DNA of 64,000 nucleotides from an uncultured Woeseiaceae bacterium (GTDB lineage: Bacteria > Pseudomonadota > Gammaproteobacteria > Steroidobacterales > Woeseiaceae): assembly GCA_947258565.1 (NCBI GenBank), contig CAMYJB010000002.1, positions 62,001 through 126,000 of the forward strand, in the 5' to 3' direction. Made by a program: the position numbers and the translations under genes. Positions 51,850-63,580 of this stretch are shown one piece after another. Position 1 is the stretch's first letter; every line of letters begins with the position of its first letter. The notes beneath the pieces were generated by a model. It had not been told where the DNA came from, ran no database searches, and was given only the letters and a program-made list of their open reading frames with translations.

Positions 51850-52278
51850 AACGGAAAATAGCTTCAGGAAAAGCAAAATACGGTTTCAAAAGAAAGAGTT
51901 GCTTCACCCGGGAGAAGTTCTACATTGGATGCTGAGGCGAAAGCCTCGAGTCAGCAAGTTCGCTTGTTGACGACCGCCCTGCTTGAAGAGGTCCGAGCCT
52001 CGTCCAGTGTCGGGGGCGGTGGACGCAAAAGGCGGAACCTGACGGGAGAGCGGTGAGTGAGAGCTCATCGAAGGAACGAAAGGAATGCGATGGTGAAACT
52101 CGGAAATGAAGCCGGAGCGTTACGCCGGGTAGCCCGATATCAAGAACGTAATCGGGTCTGAATTCGGAAAGCGGGCCGCAAGGCCGGCAGCCTGAGTGAA
52201 GAGTCGGGTGCGCGACAAAGCAGATCTACCCACGCGTCCTCTTATACCGAAAGCGGCCCACCGGGCCGCTTTCTTTTT
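51850..52278 (+). ncRNA. Long structured RNA candidate (HEARO / IscB omega-RNA-like)
   Basis: No protein frame is credible here, but the plus strand is full of perfect stems. GAGGC/GCCTC closes a GAAA loop (51934-51947) and GTCAGCAAG/CTTGTTGAC closes a UUCG loop (51950-51971). ACCGCCC (51973-51979) pairs with GGGCGGT (52014-52020), CCCGAT pairs with ATCGGG (52133-52156), and GGCC/GGCC closes a GCAA loop (52174-52185). A strong terminator ends it. The first part (TTCACCCGGGAGAAGTTC, then GATGCTGAGG) resembles, from memory, HEARO RNA, the guide-RNA scaffold of IscB-type OMEGA nucleases. No IscB ORF is adjacent, so it would be an orphan. The 5' end is unknown; the first roughly 40 bases could be guide sequence. 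Confidence 0.55.
52249..52278 (+). terminator. Intrinsic terminator of the structured RNA
   Basis: GAAAGCGGCCC (52249-52259) pairs perfectly with GGGCCGCTTTC (52263-52273) around an ACC loop and runs into five T. It ends the structured RNA and lies 80 bases before the solute-binding protein gene, so the latter must have its own promoter or rely on read-through. Confidence 0.9.
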
Positions 52279-52358
52279 GTGGGTGCCCGCGCGGTTCTGG
52301 ACAAGCTATGCATGAACTGCGAGACTCGGCCGCCGTTACCCCGACGTGGAGTTTGCCG

Positions 52359-53219
52359 ATGCTTCGTTTCTGGACCGTTATTCTCACCCTGTTCGCGCTG
52401 TCGGGCAGCGCCTTCGCCGAGTCCCCGACGCTCGAGCGTATCGCCAAAACCGGCACGGTCCGCATCGGCTATGTACCGGACGCGCCGCCGCTGTCGTTCA
52501 GGGACGCGGACGGCAGTGTCGTGGGTTACTCCATTGACCTGTGCCGGCACATCGCGTCCGCGATCCGGTTCGATCTCGGCCTCGAGAAAGTCGATATCGA
52601 GTTCACGCCGCTGGTCTCGATCGAAAAACGCATCAGGGCAGTCGAAAAGGGTGAAGTCGATATCGAGTGCGGGACCTCGACCGTGACGCTCTCGCGCCGC
52701 GAGCGGGTGGACTTCACGTTGATGACGTTCATTACCGGCAGCGCCGTGCTGTCTCGCAAGGACAAGGCCATTTCCGCCATCGACGAACTCGACAGGAAGC
52801 GTATAGCCGTCGTCGCAGGCACGACCACCGAAGACGTCGTGCGTCGCGTGGCGGAAGTCAATGACTTTCGCATCAAGCTGACGCCGATCGAAACCCACGA
52901 TGAAGGTATGGAGCTGCTCAACAAGGGCAAGGTTGATGGATACGCCTCGGACAGGGCCATGCTGATCGGGCAGGTGTTCCGCAACGCAAACGTAGCCAAT
53001 GACTACACCATGACACGCAGCGCCCTGTCGTTCGAACCTTATGCTTTCATGATCGCCCGCGGCGATACCGAATTCAGGCTGGCAGCCGACCGCGCACTGG
53101 CTTCACTGTACCGTACCGCGAGGATTCGTCGAATCTACCAGAACTGGTTCGGGCGCTACGGAGAGCCGCTGTCACCGATTGTCGAGGCGATGTACCAGTT
53201 CCAGGCCGTCGGAGAATAA
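52359..53219 (+). CDS. Periplasmic amino-acid-type solute-binding protein (SBP family 3)
   Basis: A 286-residue protein with a signal peptide (LRFWTVILTLFALSGSAFA) and the family-3 binding fold: TGTVRIGYVPDAPPLSFRDA, ECGTSTVTLSRRERVDFT, then RRIYQNWFGRYG. Proteins of this family bring polar amino acids to ABC permeases, but no permease or ATPase gene is adjacent, so a sensing role is also possible. The upstream extension to ATG 52308 is disfavoured: it adds 17 non-hydrophobic residues ahead of the signal. Confidence 0.9.
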   Translation: MLRFWTVILTLFALSGSAFAESPTLERIAKTGTVRIGYVPDAPPLSFRDADGSVVGYSIDLCRHIASAIRFDLGLEKVDIEFTPLVSIEKRIRAVEKGEVDIECGTSTVTLSRRERVDFTLMTFITGSAVLSRKDKAISAIDELDRKRIAVVAGTTTEDVVRRVAEVNDFRIKLTPIETHDEGMELLNKGKVDGYASDRAMLIGQVFRNANVANDYTMTRSALSFEPYAFMIARGDTEFRLAADRALASLYRTARIRRIYQNWFGRYGEPLSPIVEAMYQFQAVGE

Positions 53220-53356
53220 GTCCAACCCTGATCGCACGGAATTGAGGCGCTTCCGGCCGGGAATCAAGGCCTTAGCGCTGCGGGCGGAACTGCGTCACAT
53301 TCAAACGCTGCCAACTGTGGCACAAATAGCGGCTGACCCACTGAAGGGGAGCGGTC

Positions 53357-54694
53357 GTGAAAACTACGTTTGGGCACCTGTTATCAGGGGCATTGGCTGC
53401 GGTGCTGCCGTTACTGGCATTCGCCGACTTCGTTGCTCCGGTCGACGCGGTGAGTTCCTACGTCAAGATACGCGAGGCACCTGATGCCGACGCTGAGACC
53501 GTCGGCCGCCTGCACAAGAGCAAGCCGCGGCCACATGTCGGGACCGTACCGGGCTGGCATGAGATCGAGCTCGAGGATGGCTCGACCGGATTCGTCAGTT
53601 CGGACTGGTCGGTCGTCCTGGCCGAAGAGGCAGATGACGAACTGCAGCAGGAGACGTCCAGCCCGGAATCCGCCGGCGTTACTGCAGCGCTCGCGGAGAG
53701 TGCCGCAAGTGATGACGTGTCAGCTGAGTCAGATGGACAGCCTGAAGACGTTGCCGGCAACGCCGTTTCGCCGCCGCCGGGCGCCGGGGGCGAGACCGAC
53801 CCGGTCGCCGCAATACCGACCCCGGTTGCCGAAGCGACGCCCGCGACAGAACCCGATTCTCAGCCAGAGCCCGAGCCCAAGCCGGAGCCCGGGTCTCAGC
53901 CCGAGCAGGCGATCGCGAGGACCGGCGGGGAAAGCCTCGCGCCCGGGATGCAGGGTCCGCCGGGGCCACCGGGTCCACCAGGGCCGCCGGGACCGCCGGG
54001 ACCGCCCGGGCCACCGGGATCCGGCGGGGCCGCCGAGGTTGCCGCTGGCGTCGAGATAAAGGGCGACGAGAACTTCCTCGTCAAGTTCAGGAAACCGACG
54101 GTCGGCGAGACGTCACAGATCTGGGACGACGGAAATTTTGTGGGTATCGGCACTACCGAACCGAAGCAACGGCTCGAGGTGAATGGCAGTATCCAGATTC
54201 ACGAACAGAACAGCAGCGTCGCCGGCCTGATGATCACGCAATCATCCGGCGAGACGGGTTATATCCTGCACAACCGGGCCAGCACGCTGACCATCGGTGC
54301 CGGCTCGATCGACCGCATCACGATCGACCGGCTGGGCAATGTCGGCTACGGCGTCGAGCGGCCCGGGCACCCTATCGAAATGGCGAGCGGTGCCTATGTT
54401 TCGTCGGGCGGAGTGTGGACGAACAGTTCGTCCCGGCAGCGTAAGGAAAATATCGAATCGCTGACTCTCGAGGATGCGCTGGCGGCCCTCGCGCAGCTCG
54501 ACCCCGTGCAGTTCAACTACCGGAGCGATGATTCCGAGACCTACGTCGGGTTCATTGCCGAGGATGTGCCGCCCCTGGTTGCGAACAAGGACCGCGCAAG
54601 CCTCAGTCCCATGGATATCGTTGCGGTGCTCACCAGGGTAATCCAGGCGCAGCAGGTAAAGATCGAGGAACTCGAGCGGCGCATGGCGGATTAG
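53357..54694 (+). CDS. Secreted collagen-like protein with SH3 and C-terminal peptidase S74 chaperone domain
   Basis: A 445-residue protein starting at GTG. After a signal peptide, a bacterial SH3-like domain (about 25-85: [18 protein letters not shown]) and a long disordered acidic region with repeated EPEP lead to seven Gly-Pro-Pro triplets (about 200-222). A beta-structured stalk ([20 protein letters not shown]) and a C-terminal S74 intramolecular chaperone ([16 protein letters not shown], then [15 protein letters not shown]) follow. S74 domains trimerise fibres and often cut themselves off, as in phage tail spikes. A trimeric surface fibre is likely. The conserved Ser of the self-cleavage site is around SSSRQRKEN. 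Confidence 0.82.
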   Translation: MKTTFGHLLSGALAAVLPLLAFADFVAPVDAVSSYVKIREAPDADAETVGRLHKSKPRPHVGTVPGWHEIELEDGSTGFVSSDWSVVLAEEADDELQQETSSPESAGVTAALAESAASDDVSAESDGQPEDVAGNAVSPPPGAGGETDPVAAIPTPVAEATPATEPDSQPEPEPKPEPGSQPEQAIARTGGESLAPGMQGPPGPPGPPGPPGPPGPPGPPGSGGAAEVAAGVEIKGDENFLVKFRKPTVGETSQIWDDGNFVGIGTTEPKQRLEVNGSIQIHEQNSSVAGLMITQSSGETGYILHNRASTLTIGAGSIDRITIDRLGNVGYGVERPGHPIEMASGAYVSSGGVWTNSSSRQRKENIESLTLEDALAALAQLDPVQFNYRSDDSETYVGFIAEDVPPLVANKDRASLSPMDIVAVLTRVIQAQQVKIEELERRMAD

Positions 54695-54813
54695 GGCGAG
54701 GTCCTTGCCCGCCCGGGCAGCAATGCTGACTCTCCGGTGCCAACTGTGGACCAGTTCGCGACGCACCCTGCCGGGAATCGTTAGGGTAAACCCCGGCATT
54801 GTGGGGCCTGTAC

Positions 54814-56547
54814 ATGAACCTGAACGCAAAAGTGCAGCCGGCGATCGCAACGGTTGTCATCGTCCTGGCTGTGTTCGCGATCATGATCAAGGTCTGGGGT
54901 GACGGCAGGGCGCTTGCTATCGGAGGGCCGGCGCAGCTACTGCGCGCACCGTCCGGGCATATTTACCTGCAGATTCAGAACCAGCTACTGCAACACGCCC
55001 CGCATGGTGGCTTCGAACGCCGCATTGATCTCGGCGAACTCGGCGTCACGAAGGTCATTGGTGGCATCACCTTCTTGCCCGATGGCGACATGCTGATCCG
55101 CCGCGGTCGGGATCCCCGCAGCCTGCTGGACAACATGCGCGCGTATGGGCGGCTGCAGAGCAAGCACTCGATACTCAGTCCGGACCCCGCAAGCGGCCTC
55201 GCCCGTTGCGACCTCGACACCATGACGTGCACGCCTTTCGGAGTGCCAGCCATCGATTTTCGGGCCACATTCCACGCGTACGTCGATTTTGTGACCGGCA
55301 CCATCTATGTCAGTGACACATCGCGGCACACGCTTCGCAGTTTTTCCGCCGATGGCAGCGAACTGTCAGGCACCGCCACTGGTATGAAGTTTCCCAACCA
55401 GCTGCTTCTGCACGACGGACAACTGCTCGTCGCCGATACGAACAATCATCGTATCGCCGTGCTCGAAGTCAACGGCACGGCGTTGCCGCAGGAGAGCGCC
55501 AGTATTGACGTCGTTCCGGGAGAGGCCAGCTCGCGCGGCGAACGATGGCCGACGCACTTCGCGCGCGTCGCAGACCGCTGGTGGGTGAATAACATGCGCA
55601 GCGATCTGCGCAATGGCGGCATATATGTTTTTGACAGTGATTGGCAGTTCATCGAGCGGTTGCAACTTCCCGTTGGTGCAGACCCGATCGCGATACTGCC
55701 GTTCGCTTCGGGGGCGCTGGTCAGCGACTGGGATAATGACCGCGTCTACCACGTGGATGCGTCGGGCAGGCTGCTCGCAGACTTCACCTCGACAGGGATC
55801 GAAGCGTTGTTGAGTGAGTCCAGGGACCGGCGCGTCTTTTACAGGGTTGTCGCGTGGCTGGGCATCGCACTATTCGCCCTCGTGCTCGCGGGCCTCGTTA
55901 TCAAAGCGCTGTCCGAGCCGGCCGGGAATGCGCGCGACCAGTCACCGGCAATCAATCCCGAGCCGGCGGTGCCGCCGCAAGACTGGGTCTGGTTCAGCCC
56001 CGACCCGGCTGTCATTCGCAAGGTGCGTCTGAGTGCGCGAATCGCGATCGCGGCGCTCGCACTGATGATTGCAGCGCTCCTGGTTCTCATCGTTGTCCGC
56101 GCGCAGTGGCTCATCCTGCTTGGCCTGGCATTGCCGCTTACCGGGCTGGTCGCAGTAACGTCGGCGGTCTACTGGATGGCGCTTGCGTTATTGCGGACCC
56201 GGATCGGCTTGCGCGGCAATCACATTGCGCTGCAGGATCACCGCGGCAGGGAAAGCCGCAGCCCGCTGCATCGTGTCGTCTTCAGCGATTCAGCGATTGC
56301 GACGCCGGATCTGGCCGTGCTGCTGGGCGGCCCACGGCAGTCCCTGTACGACCGGCGCCGGCTGGACGAAGACCTCGTGCCTTACCTCGACGATACGACA
56401 AGGATTACAGACTGGCAGATGCAGCTGAGACTGATTCGCCTGCACCGACCCACGGCCGTGGTGCTGACGCTGGTGTTGATTGCTTCCCTGCTTACGGTTG
56501 CCGCCTACCTGCTGGCAAGCTGGGTATATTTCCCTGCAGGCAACTAG
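54814..56547 (+). CDS. NHL-repeat membrane protein
   Basis: A 577-residue protein. A membrane anchor (about residues 5-27) precedes a six-bladed-type NHL propeller: PDGDMLIRRGRDP, DFVTGTIYVSDTSRHTLRSF, LLVADTNNHRIAVLEVNG and LVSDWDNDRVYHVD. Three further membrane segments lie at about 350-375, 410-435 and 440-470, and the last near the C-terminus. The periplasmic or extracellular propeller may bind a partner. The TTG at 54799 is an unlikely start. Its last 4 bases overlap the convergent FAH-family gene. Confidence 0.7.
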   Translation: MNLNAKVQPAIATVVIVLAVFAIMIKVWGDGRALAIGGPAQLLRAPSGHIYLQIQNQLLQHAPHGGFERRIDLGELGVTKVIGGITFLPDGDMLIRRGRDPRSLLDNMRAYGRLQSKHSILSPDPASGLARCDLDTMTCTPFGVPAIDFRATFHAYVDFVTGTIYVSDTSRHTLRSFSADGSELSGTATGMKFPNQLLLHDGQLLVADTNNHRIAVLEVNGTALPQESASIDVVPGEASSRGERWPTHFARVADRWWVNNMRSDLRNGGIYVFDSDWQFIERLQLPVGADPIAILPFASGALVSDWDNDRVYHVDASGRLLADFTSTGIEALLSESRDRRVFYRVVAWLGIALFALVLAGLVIKALSEPAGNARDQSPAINPEPAVPPQDWVWFSPDPAVIRKVRLSARIAIAALALMIAALLVLIVVRAQWLILLGLALPLTGLVAVTSAVYWMALALLRTRIGLRGNHIALQDHRGRESRSPLHRVVFSDSAIATPDLAVLLGGPRQSLYDRRRLDEDLVPYLDDTTRITDWQMQLRLIRLHRPTAVVLTLVLIASLLTVAAYLLASWVYFPAGN

Positions 56548-57236
56548 TTGCGGATCGCCAGTGCGATGTCGCCCACGGGTGCCACGCTGCCCGAAATGCG
56601 ATCGCCGGGCCCGACGGGCCCGACGCCGTCAGGGGTGCCCGTGTAGACCAGGTCGCCAGGCTCGAGCCGGTAAAGCCCTGACAGGTGGGCGATTATCTCG
56701 GGCACGGACCAGATGAGGTTCTCGAGGTCGGAGTCCTGGCGCAGTTCGTCGTTGACGGACAACTGGATTCGTCCGCGGGCAGGGTGGCCGATCTCTTCCA
56801 CGGTCCTGATTGGGCTGATCACAGCCGAGTTCTCGAAGTCCTTGCCGATGTCCCAGGGACCCTTGCTGTCGCGTGACGCTACCTGAAGATCGCGTCGCGT
56901 CATGTCGAGTCCACACGCGTAGCCGTAAACGACGGACAGCGATTCGTCGAGCGAGAGCTCGAAGCCCGGCCTGCCGATTGCAACGACCAGTTCGATCTCG
57001 TGGTGGTAATTCTGCGTGGCCGGGGGGTAGGGGATCGCGCTGCCGGACGGCGCGATACACCGGGCGGACTTCGTGAAGTAGCAGGGCTCCTCGCGGTCCG
57101 GGTCGAACCCCATTTCCCGCACATGAGCGGCGTAATTGCGGCCGACGCAGAATATCCGGTTGACCGGAAAGCGCACATCGGTAGCGGCGATCTCGACAGA
57201 TACCGGCGGCGCCGGCTCGAACAGGTACTCGCTCAC
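56544..57236 (-). CDS. Fumarylacetoacetate hydrolase-family protein
   Basis: A 230-residue protein with the FAH fold: IFCVGRNYAAHVREMG, PPATQNYHHEIELVVAIG (metal-binding Glu), and VYTGTPDGVGPVGPGD at the end. Such short forms cleave acylpyruvates or decarboxylate oxaloacetate-like acids. The gene overlaps the E2 stop by 4 bases and is the last of the branched-chain catabolic operon. Its substrate might be an intermediate of that pathway, but this is inference. Confidence 0.85.
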   Translation of the reverse strand: MSEYLFEPAPPVSVEIAATDVRFPVNRIFCVGRNYAAHVREMGFDPDREEPCYFTKSARCIAPSGSAIPYPPATQNYHHEIELVVAIGRPGFELSLDESLSVVYGYACGLDMTRRDLQVASRDSKGPWDIGKDFENSAVISPIRTVEEIGHPARGRIQLSVNDELRQDSDLENLIWSVPEIIAHLSGLYRLEPGDLVYTGTPDGVGPVGPGDRISGSVAPVGDIALAIRN

Positions 57237-58480
57237 TGTGGGAGGAATATCGTGGCCGGATGCTCCAGCATCTCCTTGATGCTTTGAATCATGGCCGCGG
57301 CATCATAGCCGTCCACGAAGCGGTGATCAAAAGACGATGACAGGTTCATCATGAGTCTGACCGCGACCTGGCCGTTGACGACGACCGGGCGTTCGACGGC
57401 ACGATTGACCCCGATGATAGCCACCTCGGGCTGGTTGATCACGGGAGTCGACACGATACCGCCGAGCTTGCCGAGACTGGTGATGGTGATCGTCGACCCG
57501 CTCAGTTCTTCCTTCTTTGCACTGTTGTCCTTTGCCGCCTGCGATACCCGCCTGATTTCCGTGGCGAGCGCATCGATCGGCAAGCCATGGGCGTTGTGCA
57601 CGACCGGCACCTTGAGCCCGTCGGGCGTCTGCGTCGCGATGCCGAGATTCACGGCGCCGTGCCGGAGCAAGACGTTTCGCGCCTTGTCATAGGTCGTATT
57701 GCATTGCGGGAAGTCCCGCAATGCGCGGACCAGCGCAAGGCCCAGAAACGGCAGCAGGGTGAGCCGCTCTGACGAATCGGCTTGCTTGCTGTTCAGATGC
57801 TTCCTCAGCGCCTCGAGCTCGGTGATATCGATCTCCTCGACGTACGCGAAGTGCGGAATTTCGCGTTTCGCCTCGGACAGGCGCTCGGCGATGATCCGCC
57901 GCAGCCCGATGACTTTGACTTCGGTGGTCTTCGCTGCCGGCGCTGCGGCAACGGGTGCAGCTGCGGGAATGCCTGCTGCCGCATGCCGCTTGAGGTACTG
58001 GTCGAAGTCCGTGCGCGTTATGCGTCCCCCGGGACCGGAACCCGGTACCAGTTCGAGATCGACGCCCATGTCTTTCGCGCGGCGGCGTATCGCCGGCGAC
58101 GTCATAACGCGCGTGCGGCCCGGTGCCGCGTTCCGGATCTCCGAACTCATCGGTGCGGGTACCGGTTCCGGCGCGGGTTGCGGTTGTTCAGCGGCCTCGC
58201 GCACCGGCTCGGCGGCTGCGGTTTCCGCTACAGCGGCCGAATCGGTTTCAAAGACCACCAGCGGTGCACCGACAGCGACGATGTCTCCGGGCTCGCCCGC
58301 GAGCTTGACGACTTTCCCGGAGACCGGCGAGGACAATTCGACCGCCGCCTTGTCGGTCATCATCGTCCCGACCAGGTCTTCCTCGCTGACCTGGTCGCCG
58401 ACGGCAATGAACCACTCGGCTATCTCGGACTCGACGGTACCTTCGCCCAGGTCCGGAAGCTTGAAGATGTACTCGCTCAT
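57233..58480 (-). CDS. bkdB: Branched-chain 2-oxoacid dehydrogenase E2 component
   Basis: A 415-residue acyltransferase. The lipoyl domain has the lysine in VGTMMTDKAAVELSSPVSG, the subunit-binding domain includes SPAIRRRAKDMGVDLELVPG, and the catalytic domain ends with FDHRFVDGYDAAAMIQS, giving the active-site histidine. Linkers are Ala/Pro/Glu-rich. The E2 type (one lipoyl domain) fits the branched-chain complex. It overlaps E1beta by 4 bases. No E3 (lipoamide dehydrogenase) gene is in the window, so that subunit comes from elsewhere. Confidence 0.92.
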   Translation of the reverse strand: MSEYIFKLPDLGEGTVESEIAEWFIAVGDQVSEEDLVGTMMTDKAAVELSSPVSGKVVKLAGEPGDIVAVGAPLVVFETDSAAVAETAAAEPVREAAEQPQPAPEPVPAPMSSEIRNAAPGRTRVMTSPAIRRRAKDMGVDLELVPGSGPGGRITRTDFDQYLKRHAAAGIPAAAPVAAAPAAKTTEVKVIGLRRIIAERLSEAKREIPHFAYVEEIDITELEALRKHLNSKQADSSERLTLLPFLGLALVRALRDFPQCNTTYDKARNVLLRHGAVNLGIATQTPDGLKVPVVHNAHGLPIDALATEIRRVSQAAKDNSAKKEELSGSTITITSLGKLGGIVSTPVINQPEVAIIGVNRAVERPVVVNGQVAVRLMMNLSSSFDHRFVDGYDAAAMIQSIKEMLEHPATIFLPQ

Positions 58481-59484
58481 TCGATCTCCATCATGCTGCG
58501 AATGCCGGCGACCATGCGCTTCTTGCCCGGGAAGTACTGCCACTCGAATGCATGCGGGTAGGGCGTGTCCCAGCCGGCGATGCGCCCGATCGGGGCCTCG
58601 AGATGCCAGAAGCACTCTTTCTGGATGCGTGCCGCCAGTTCGGCACCGTAACCGCCGAAACGCGTTGCCTCGTGGGCGACCATGCAGCGGCCGGTCTTTT
58701 TCACCGACTCAGCCAGTGTGTCGGTGTCGAGCGGCGAAATCGAGCGGACATCGACGACTTCGGCATCCACACCTGTCGCTTCCGCAGCAGCGACCGCGAC
58801 ATGCACCAGCGTGCCGTACGTGACGATCGTCAGTTCGCTGCCTTCGCGAACGACGTCGGCCTTGCCGAGCGGAACCGTGTAGTGGCCTTCGGGGACGTCG
58901 CCTTTCGGGTGCGAGCTCCAGCCCACGGCCGGCTTTTCAGGGTCGCCGTCGAACGGGCCGTTGTAGATGCGTTTCGGCTCGAAGAACAGGACCGGGTCAT
59001 CGGACTCGATCGAGGCAATCAGCAGGCCTTTCGCATCGTAGGGATTCGACGGCATCACCGTCTTGATGCCGCTGACATGCGCGAAGATGGCCTCGGGGCT
59101 CTGCGAGTGCGTCTGGCCGCCGCGGATGCCGCCGCCACACGGTGTACGGATCGTCACTGGCGAGAAGAATTCACCGCAGGAGCGATAGCGGATTCTCGCG
59201 AGTTCGCTCACCACCTGGTCGAAGCCCGGGTAGATGTAGTCGGCGAACTGGATCTCGGCAACGGGCCGGAGCCCGTTTAGCCCCATTCCGATTGCCACGC
59301 CGATAATTCCGCCTTCGGCGATTGGCGCGTCGATGACGCGGTACTCACCGAATTTTCGCTGCAGGCCATCCGTGCATCGAAACACGCCGCCGAAATAGCC
59401 GACGTCCTCGCCGAGTACGACGACGTTTGGGTCCTTGTCCATGACGATGTCGAGAGCCGAACGAATGGCCTCGATCATGTTCAT
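58477..59484 (-). CDS. bkdA2: Branched-chain 2-oxoacid dehydrogenase E1 beta
   Basis: A 335-residue protein with NMIEAIRSALDIVMDKDPNV at the start, GEDVGYFGGVF, the RTPCGGGIRGGQTHSQSPE loop and the C-terminal AHEATRFGGYGAELAARIQ. The ATG at 59484 lies 8 bases after the E1alpha stop; the long in-frame extension to 60375 is only the antisense of E1alpha read in another frame. Together with E1alpha it decarboxylates branched-chain 2-oxoacids. Confidence 0.93.
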   Translation of the reverse strand: MNMIEAIRSALDIVMDKDPNVVVLGEDVGYFGGVFRCTDGLQRKFGEYRVIDAPIAEGGIIGVAIGMGLNGLRPVAEIQFADYIYPGFDQVVSELARIRYRSCGEFFSPVTIRTPCGGGIRGGQTHSQSPEAIFAHVSGIKTVMPSNPYDAKGLLIASIESDDPVLFFEPKRIYNGPFDGDPEKPAVGWSSHPKGDVPEGHYTVPLGKADVVREGSELTIVTYGTLVHVAVAAAEATGVDAEVVDVRSISPLDTDTLAESVKKTGRCMVAHEATRFGGYGAELAARIQKECFWHLEAPIGRIAGWDTPYPHAFEWQYFPGKKRMVAGIRSMMEIE

Positions 59485-59492
59485 CTGCGCCA

Positions 59493-61897
<2,405 letters not shown>

Positions 61898-61983
61898 GGA
61901 TGCTTGCTCCCGAAACATGGAAAGCTGTTGCCAATATATCCCTCTTATAACCAATTTTTGTCGCTAATTCTTGTTATAAGTGC

Positions 61984-62012
61984 TTGAAAAGAGCATAATT
62001 TATGCATTATAG
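61984..62012 (+). promoter_or_regulatory. Promoter and palindromic operator between bcd-like and lrp-like genes
   Basis: The perfect inverted repeat GCATAA-T-TTATGC sits at 61993-62005, about 28 bases before the regulator start and 95 bases from the amino acid dehydrogenase start. It lies between a TTGAAA (61984-61989) and a CATTAT (62005-62010) that could be -35 and -10 boxes of the regulator gene. The region is AT-rich, as usual for Lrp-type sites. Autoregulation plus control of the divergent bkd operon by the adjacent regulator is the likely meaning. Confidence 0.55.
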
Positions 62013-62032
62013 GGAGATATTAGGCAAAAAAT

Positions 62033-62500
62033 ATGCAACCTGTTCAAATCGATTCCGTCGACCGCAAGATCCTCCACCTGTTGCAGTCCGAGCCCGGCAT
62101 CAATGCCGCGGCGATCGGCGAACGGATCGGCCTCTCGCAGTCTGCCGTGTGGCGCCGCATACAGGGCCTGCGCGACGAGGGGATCATTCGCGAGCAGCCC
62201 GTCAAGATCGATCGCGAGAAAATCGGACTCGATACGATGGTGTTCGCCCACGTGAAGCTGACCTCGCACGGCCGCAGCAATCTCGCGGCATTCGCGGCAG
62301 CGGTAAGGAGTTATCCCCAGGTACTCGACTGCTACGTACTGCTCGGTAACGTCGATTTCCTGCTGCGCATCGTCACCGAAGACATCAAGGCCTACGAGCA
62401 ATTCTTTTTCGAAAAGCTGTCACAGCTTCCCGGCATCCAGGAGATCAATTCGAGCATCGCGCTCTCCGAAATCAAGCACTCGACCGTGTTGCCGATCTAG
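62033..62500 (+). CDS. Lrp/AsnC-family transcription regulator
   Basis: A 155-residue regulator. The N-terminal helix-turn-helix reads [20 protein letters not shown], then [20 protein letters not shown]; the C-terminal RAM domain follows ([18 protein letters not shown]). It is transcribed away from the branched-chain catabolic operon, as BkdR is in Pseudomonas, so it probably responds to a branched-chain amino acid or oxoacid and controls that operon. It overlaps the convergent racemase-family gene by 4 bases. Confidence 0.93.
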   Translation: MQPVQIDSVDRKILHLLQSEPGINAAAIGERIGLSQSAVWRRIQGLRDEGIIREQPVKIDREKIGLDTMVFAHVKLTSHGRSNLAAFAAAVRSYPQVLDCYVLLGNVDFLLRIVTEDIKAYEQFFFEKLSQLPGIQEINSSIALSEIKHSTVLPI

Positions 62501-63525
62501 GTGCCGGGCCAGGTGTCGGAGACCCTGTAGCCCTCGGGCCAGGGATCATCGGGATCGACGAAGACCTGTCGGGAACCCGTGCGCCAGGCACGACCCTCGA
62601 TACCGGGGACGATTGCGGCGAGGTCGCCGACGCGCGTCTCGGCTTCTATGCGTCCCATGAACCGGGAGTCGATGATCGACTTCGCGAGCAGCGACTCGCC
62701 GGGGGCAATGGCCTGGCGGGCATGCAGCAACGCGAGCCGCGCAGAGACACCTGTACCGGTGGGAGACCGGTCAATCTTGCCGGGCCGGATGGCTACAGCA
62801 TGCCGGGTTTCGAGCATATCGTCGTGTCTCCGTACTGGCGCGGCGAACAGGCAAAACGAGATATGTTTCCAGTCAGGGTTCTCCGGATGGTGGAAGCCGA
62901 ATTGCTCTGTGGCGGCGTTGGCGATGCGTACCCCGAGTTCTGCAAGTTCCCTGGCTTCCGTAGGGACGAGTTCGAACCCCAGGCCTTCGACATTCACCAC
63001 GACGAAACTGTCGCCCCCGTATGCCGTATCGACCTTGAGCCGGCCCAGCCCGGGAACATCGAGCGGCAGCTCGAGCCCGCAGGCGAATGAGGGCACGTTC
63101 CGGACCCGCACGGAGCGGACCTTGCCGGCATCGCAATGGGCCGTGACGTGAATCAGTCCGCCGGGCGCTTCGAGAATCAGCTGTGTTTCCGGTTCCGTCA
63201 TTGCCACGATGCCGGTCTCGAGAATTACGGTTGTCACGCAGATCGAGTTGGACCCCGACATCGGCGGCGTGTCTTCGGGTTCCATGATGATGAACGCGGC
63301 GTCAGCGTCCGGGTGCTTCGGCGGCACGAGGAGATTGACGTGGCGAAACACTCCCCCGCGCGGCTCGTTGAGGACGAGCCGCCGCAGGCGGTCGTCTTGC
63401 GCTATCCAGCGGGACTGCTCCCAGACGGAGTCGCCGGGCGGAGGCGTGACGCCGTCTACGATGACGTCGCCGACTTCGCCTTCGGCATGGCATCCGACGA
63501 TGTGTATGATGCTGTCATTGTGCAC
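62497..63525 (-). CDS. Proline racemase-family protein with Ser/Thr at the catalytic positions
   Basis: A 342-residue protein (GTG 63525, GGAG site 5 bases upstream) with [18 protein letters not shown] at the start, the typical family opening. In the first catalytic motif the usual cysteine is serine ([11 protein letters not shown]) and in the second it is threonine ([12 protein letters not shown]). C/C is the pair of racemases/epimerases, and C/T is that of trans-3-hydroxyproline dehydratases. Ser/Thr suggests a different reaction or lost activity. The gene is divergent from a rhomboid gene and has no proline-catabolic neighbours. Confidence 0.82.
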   Translation of the reverse strand: MHNDSIIHIVGCHAEGEVGDVIVDGVTPPPGDSVWEQSRWIAQDDRLRRLVLNEPRGGVFRHVNLLVPPKHPDADAAFIIMEPEDTPPMSGSNSICVTTVILETGIVAMTEPETQLILEAPGGLIHVTAHCDAGKVRSVRVRNVPSFACGLELPLDVPGLGRLKVDTAYGGDSFVVVNVEGLGFELVPTEARELAELGVRIANAATEQFGFHHPENPDWKHISFCLFAAPVRRHDDMLETRHAVAIRPGKIDRSPTGTGVSARLALLHARQAIAPGESLLAKSIIDSRFMGRIEAETRVGDLAAIVPGIEGRAWRTGSRQVFVDPDDPWPEGYRVSDTWPGT

Positions 63526-63580
63526 GGGCACTCCGTGGTGTAAGCGTGAGTGTAGATTACACCGCCGCCGGACATCGAAC

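Noticed and set aside
51498-51935. 145-codon plus-strand ORF over bacteriohemerythrin and the start of the structured RNA
   Set aside because: Its first part is antisense to the hemerythrin gene and its end is a run of Lys/Arg codons in non-coding sequence.
51850-52278. RNase P RNA, tmRNA, 6S RNA or a group II intron as identity of the structured RNA
   Set aside because: The hallmark sequences (GAGGAAAGUCC of RNase P, the tRNA-like end of tmRNA, the domain V hairpin of group II introns) are absent.
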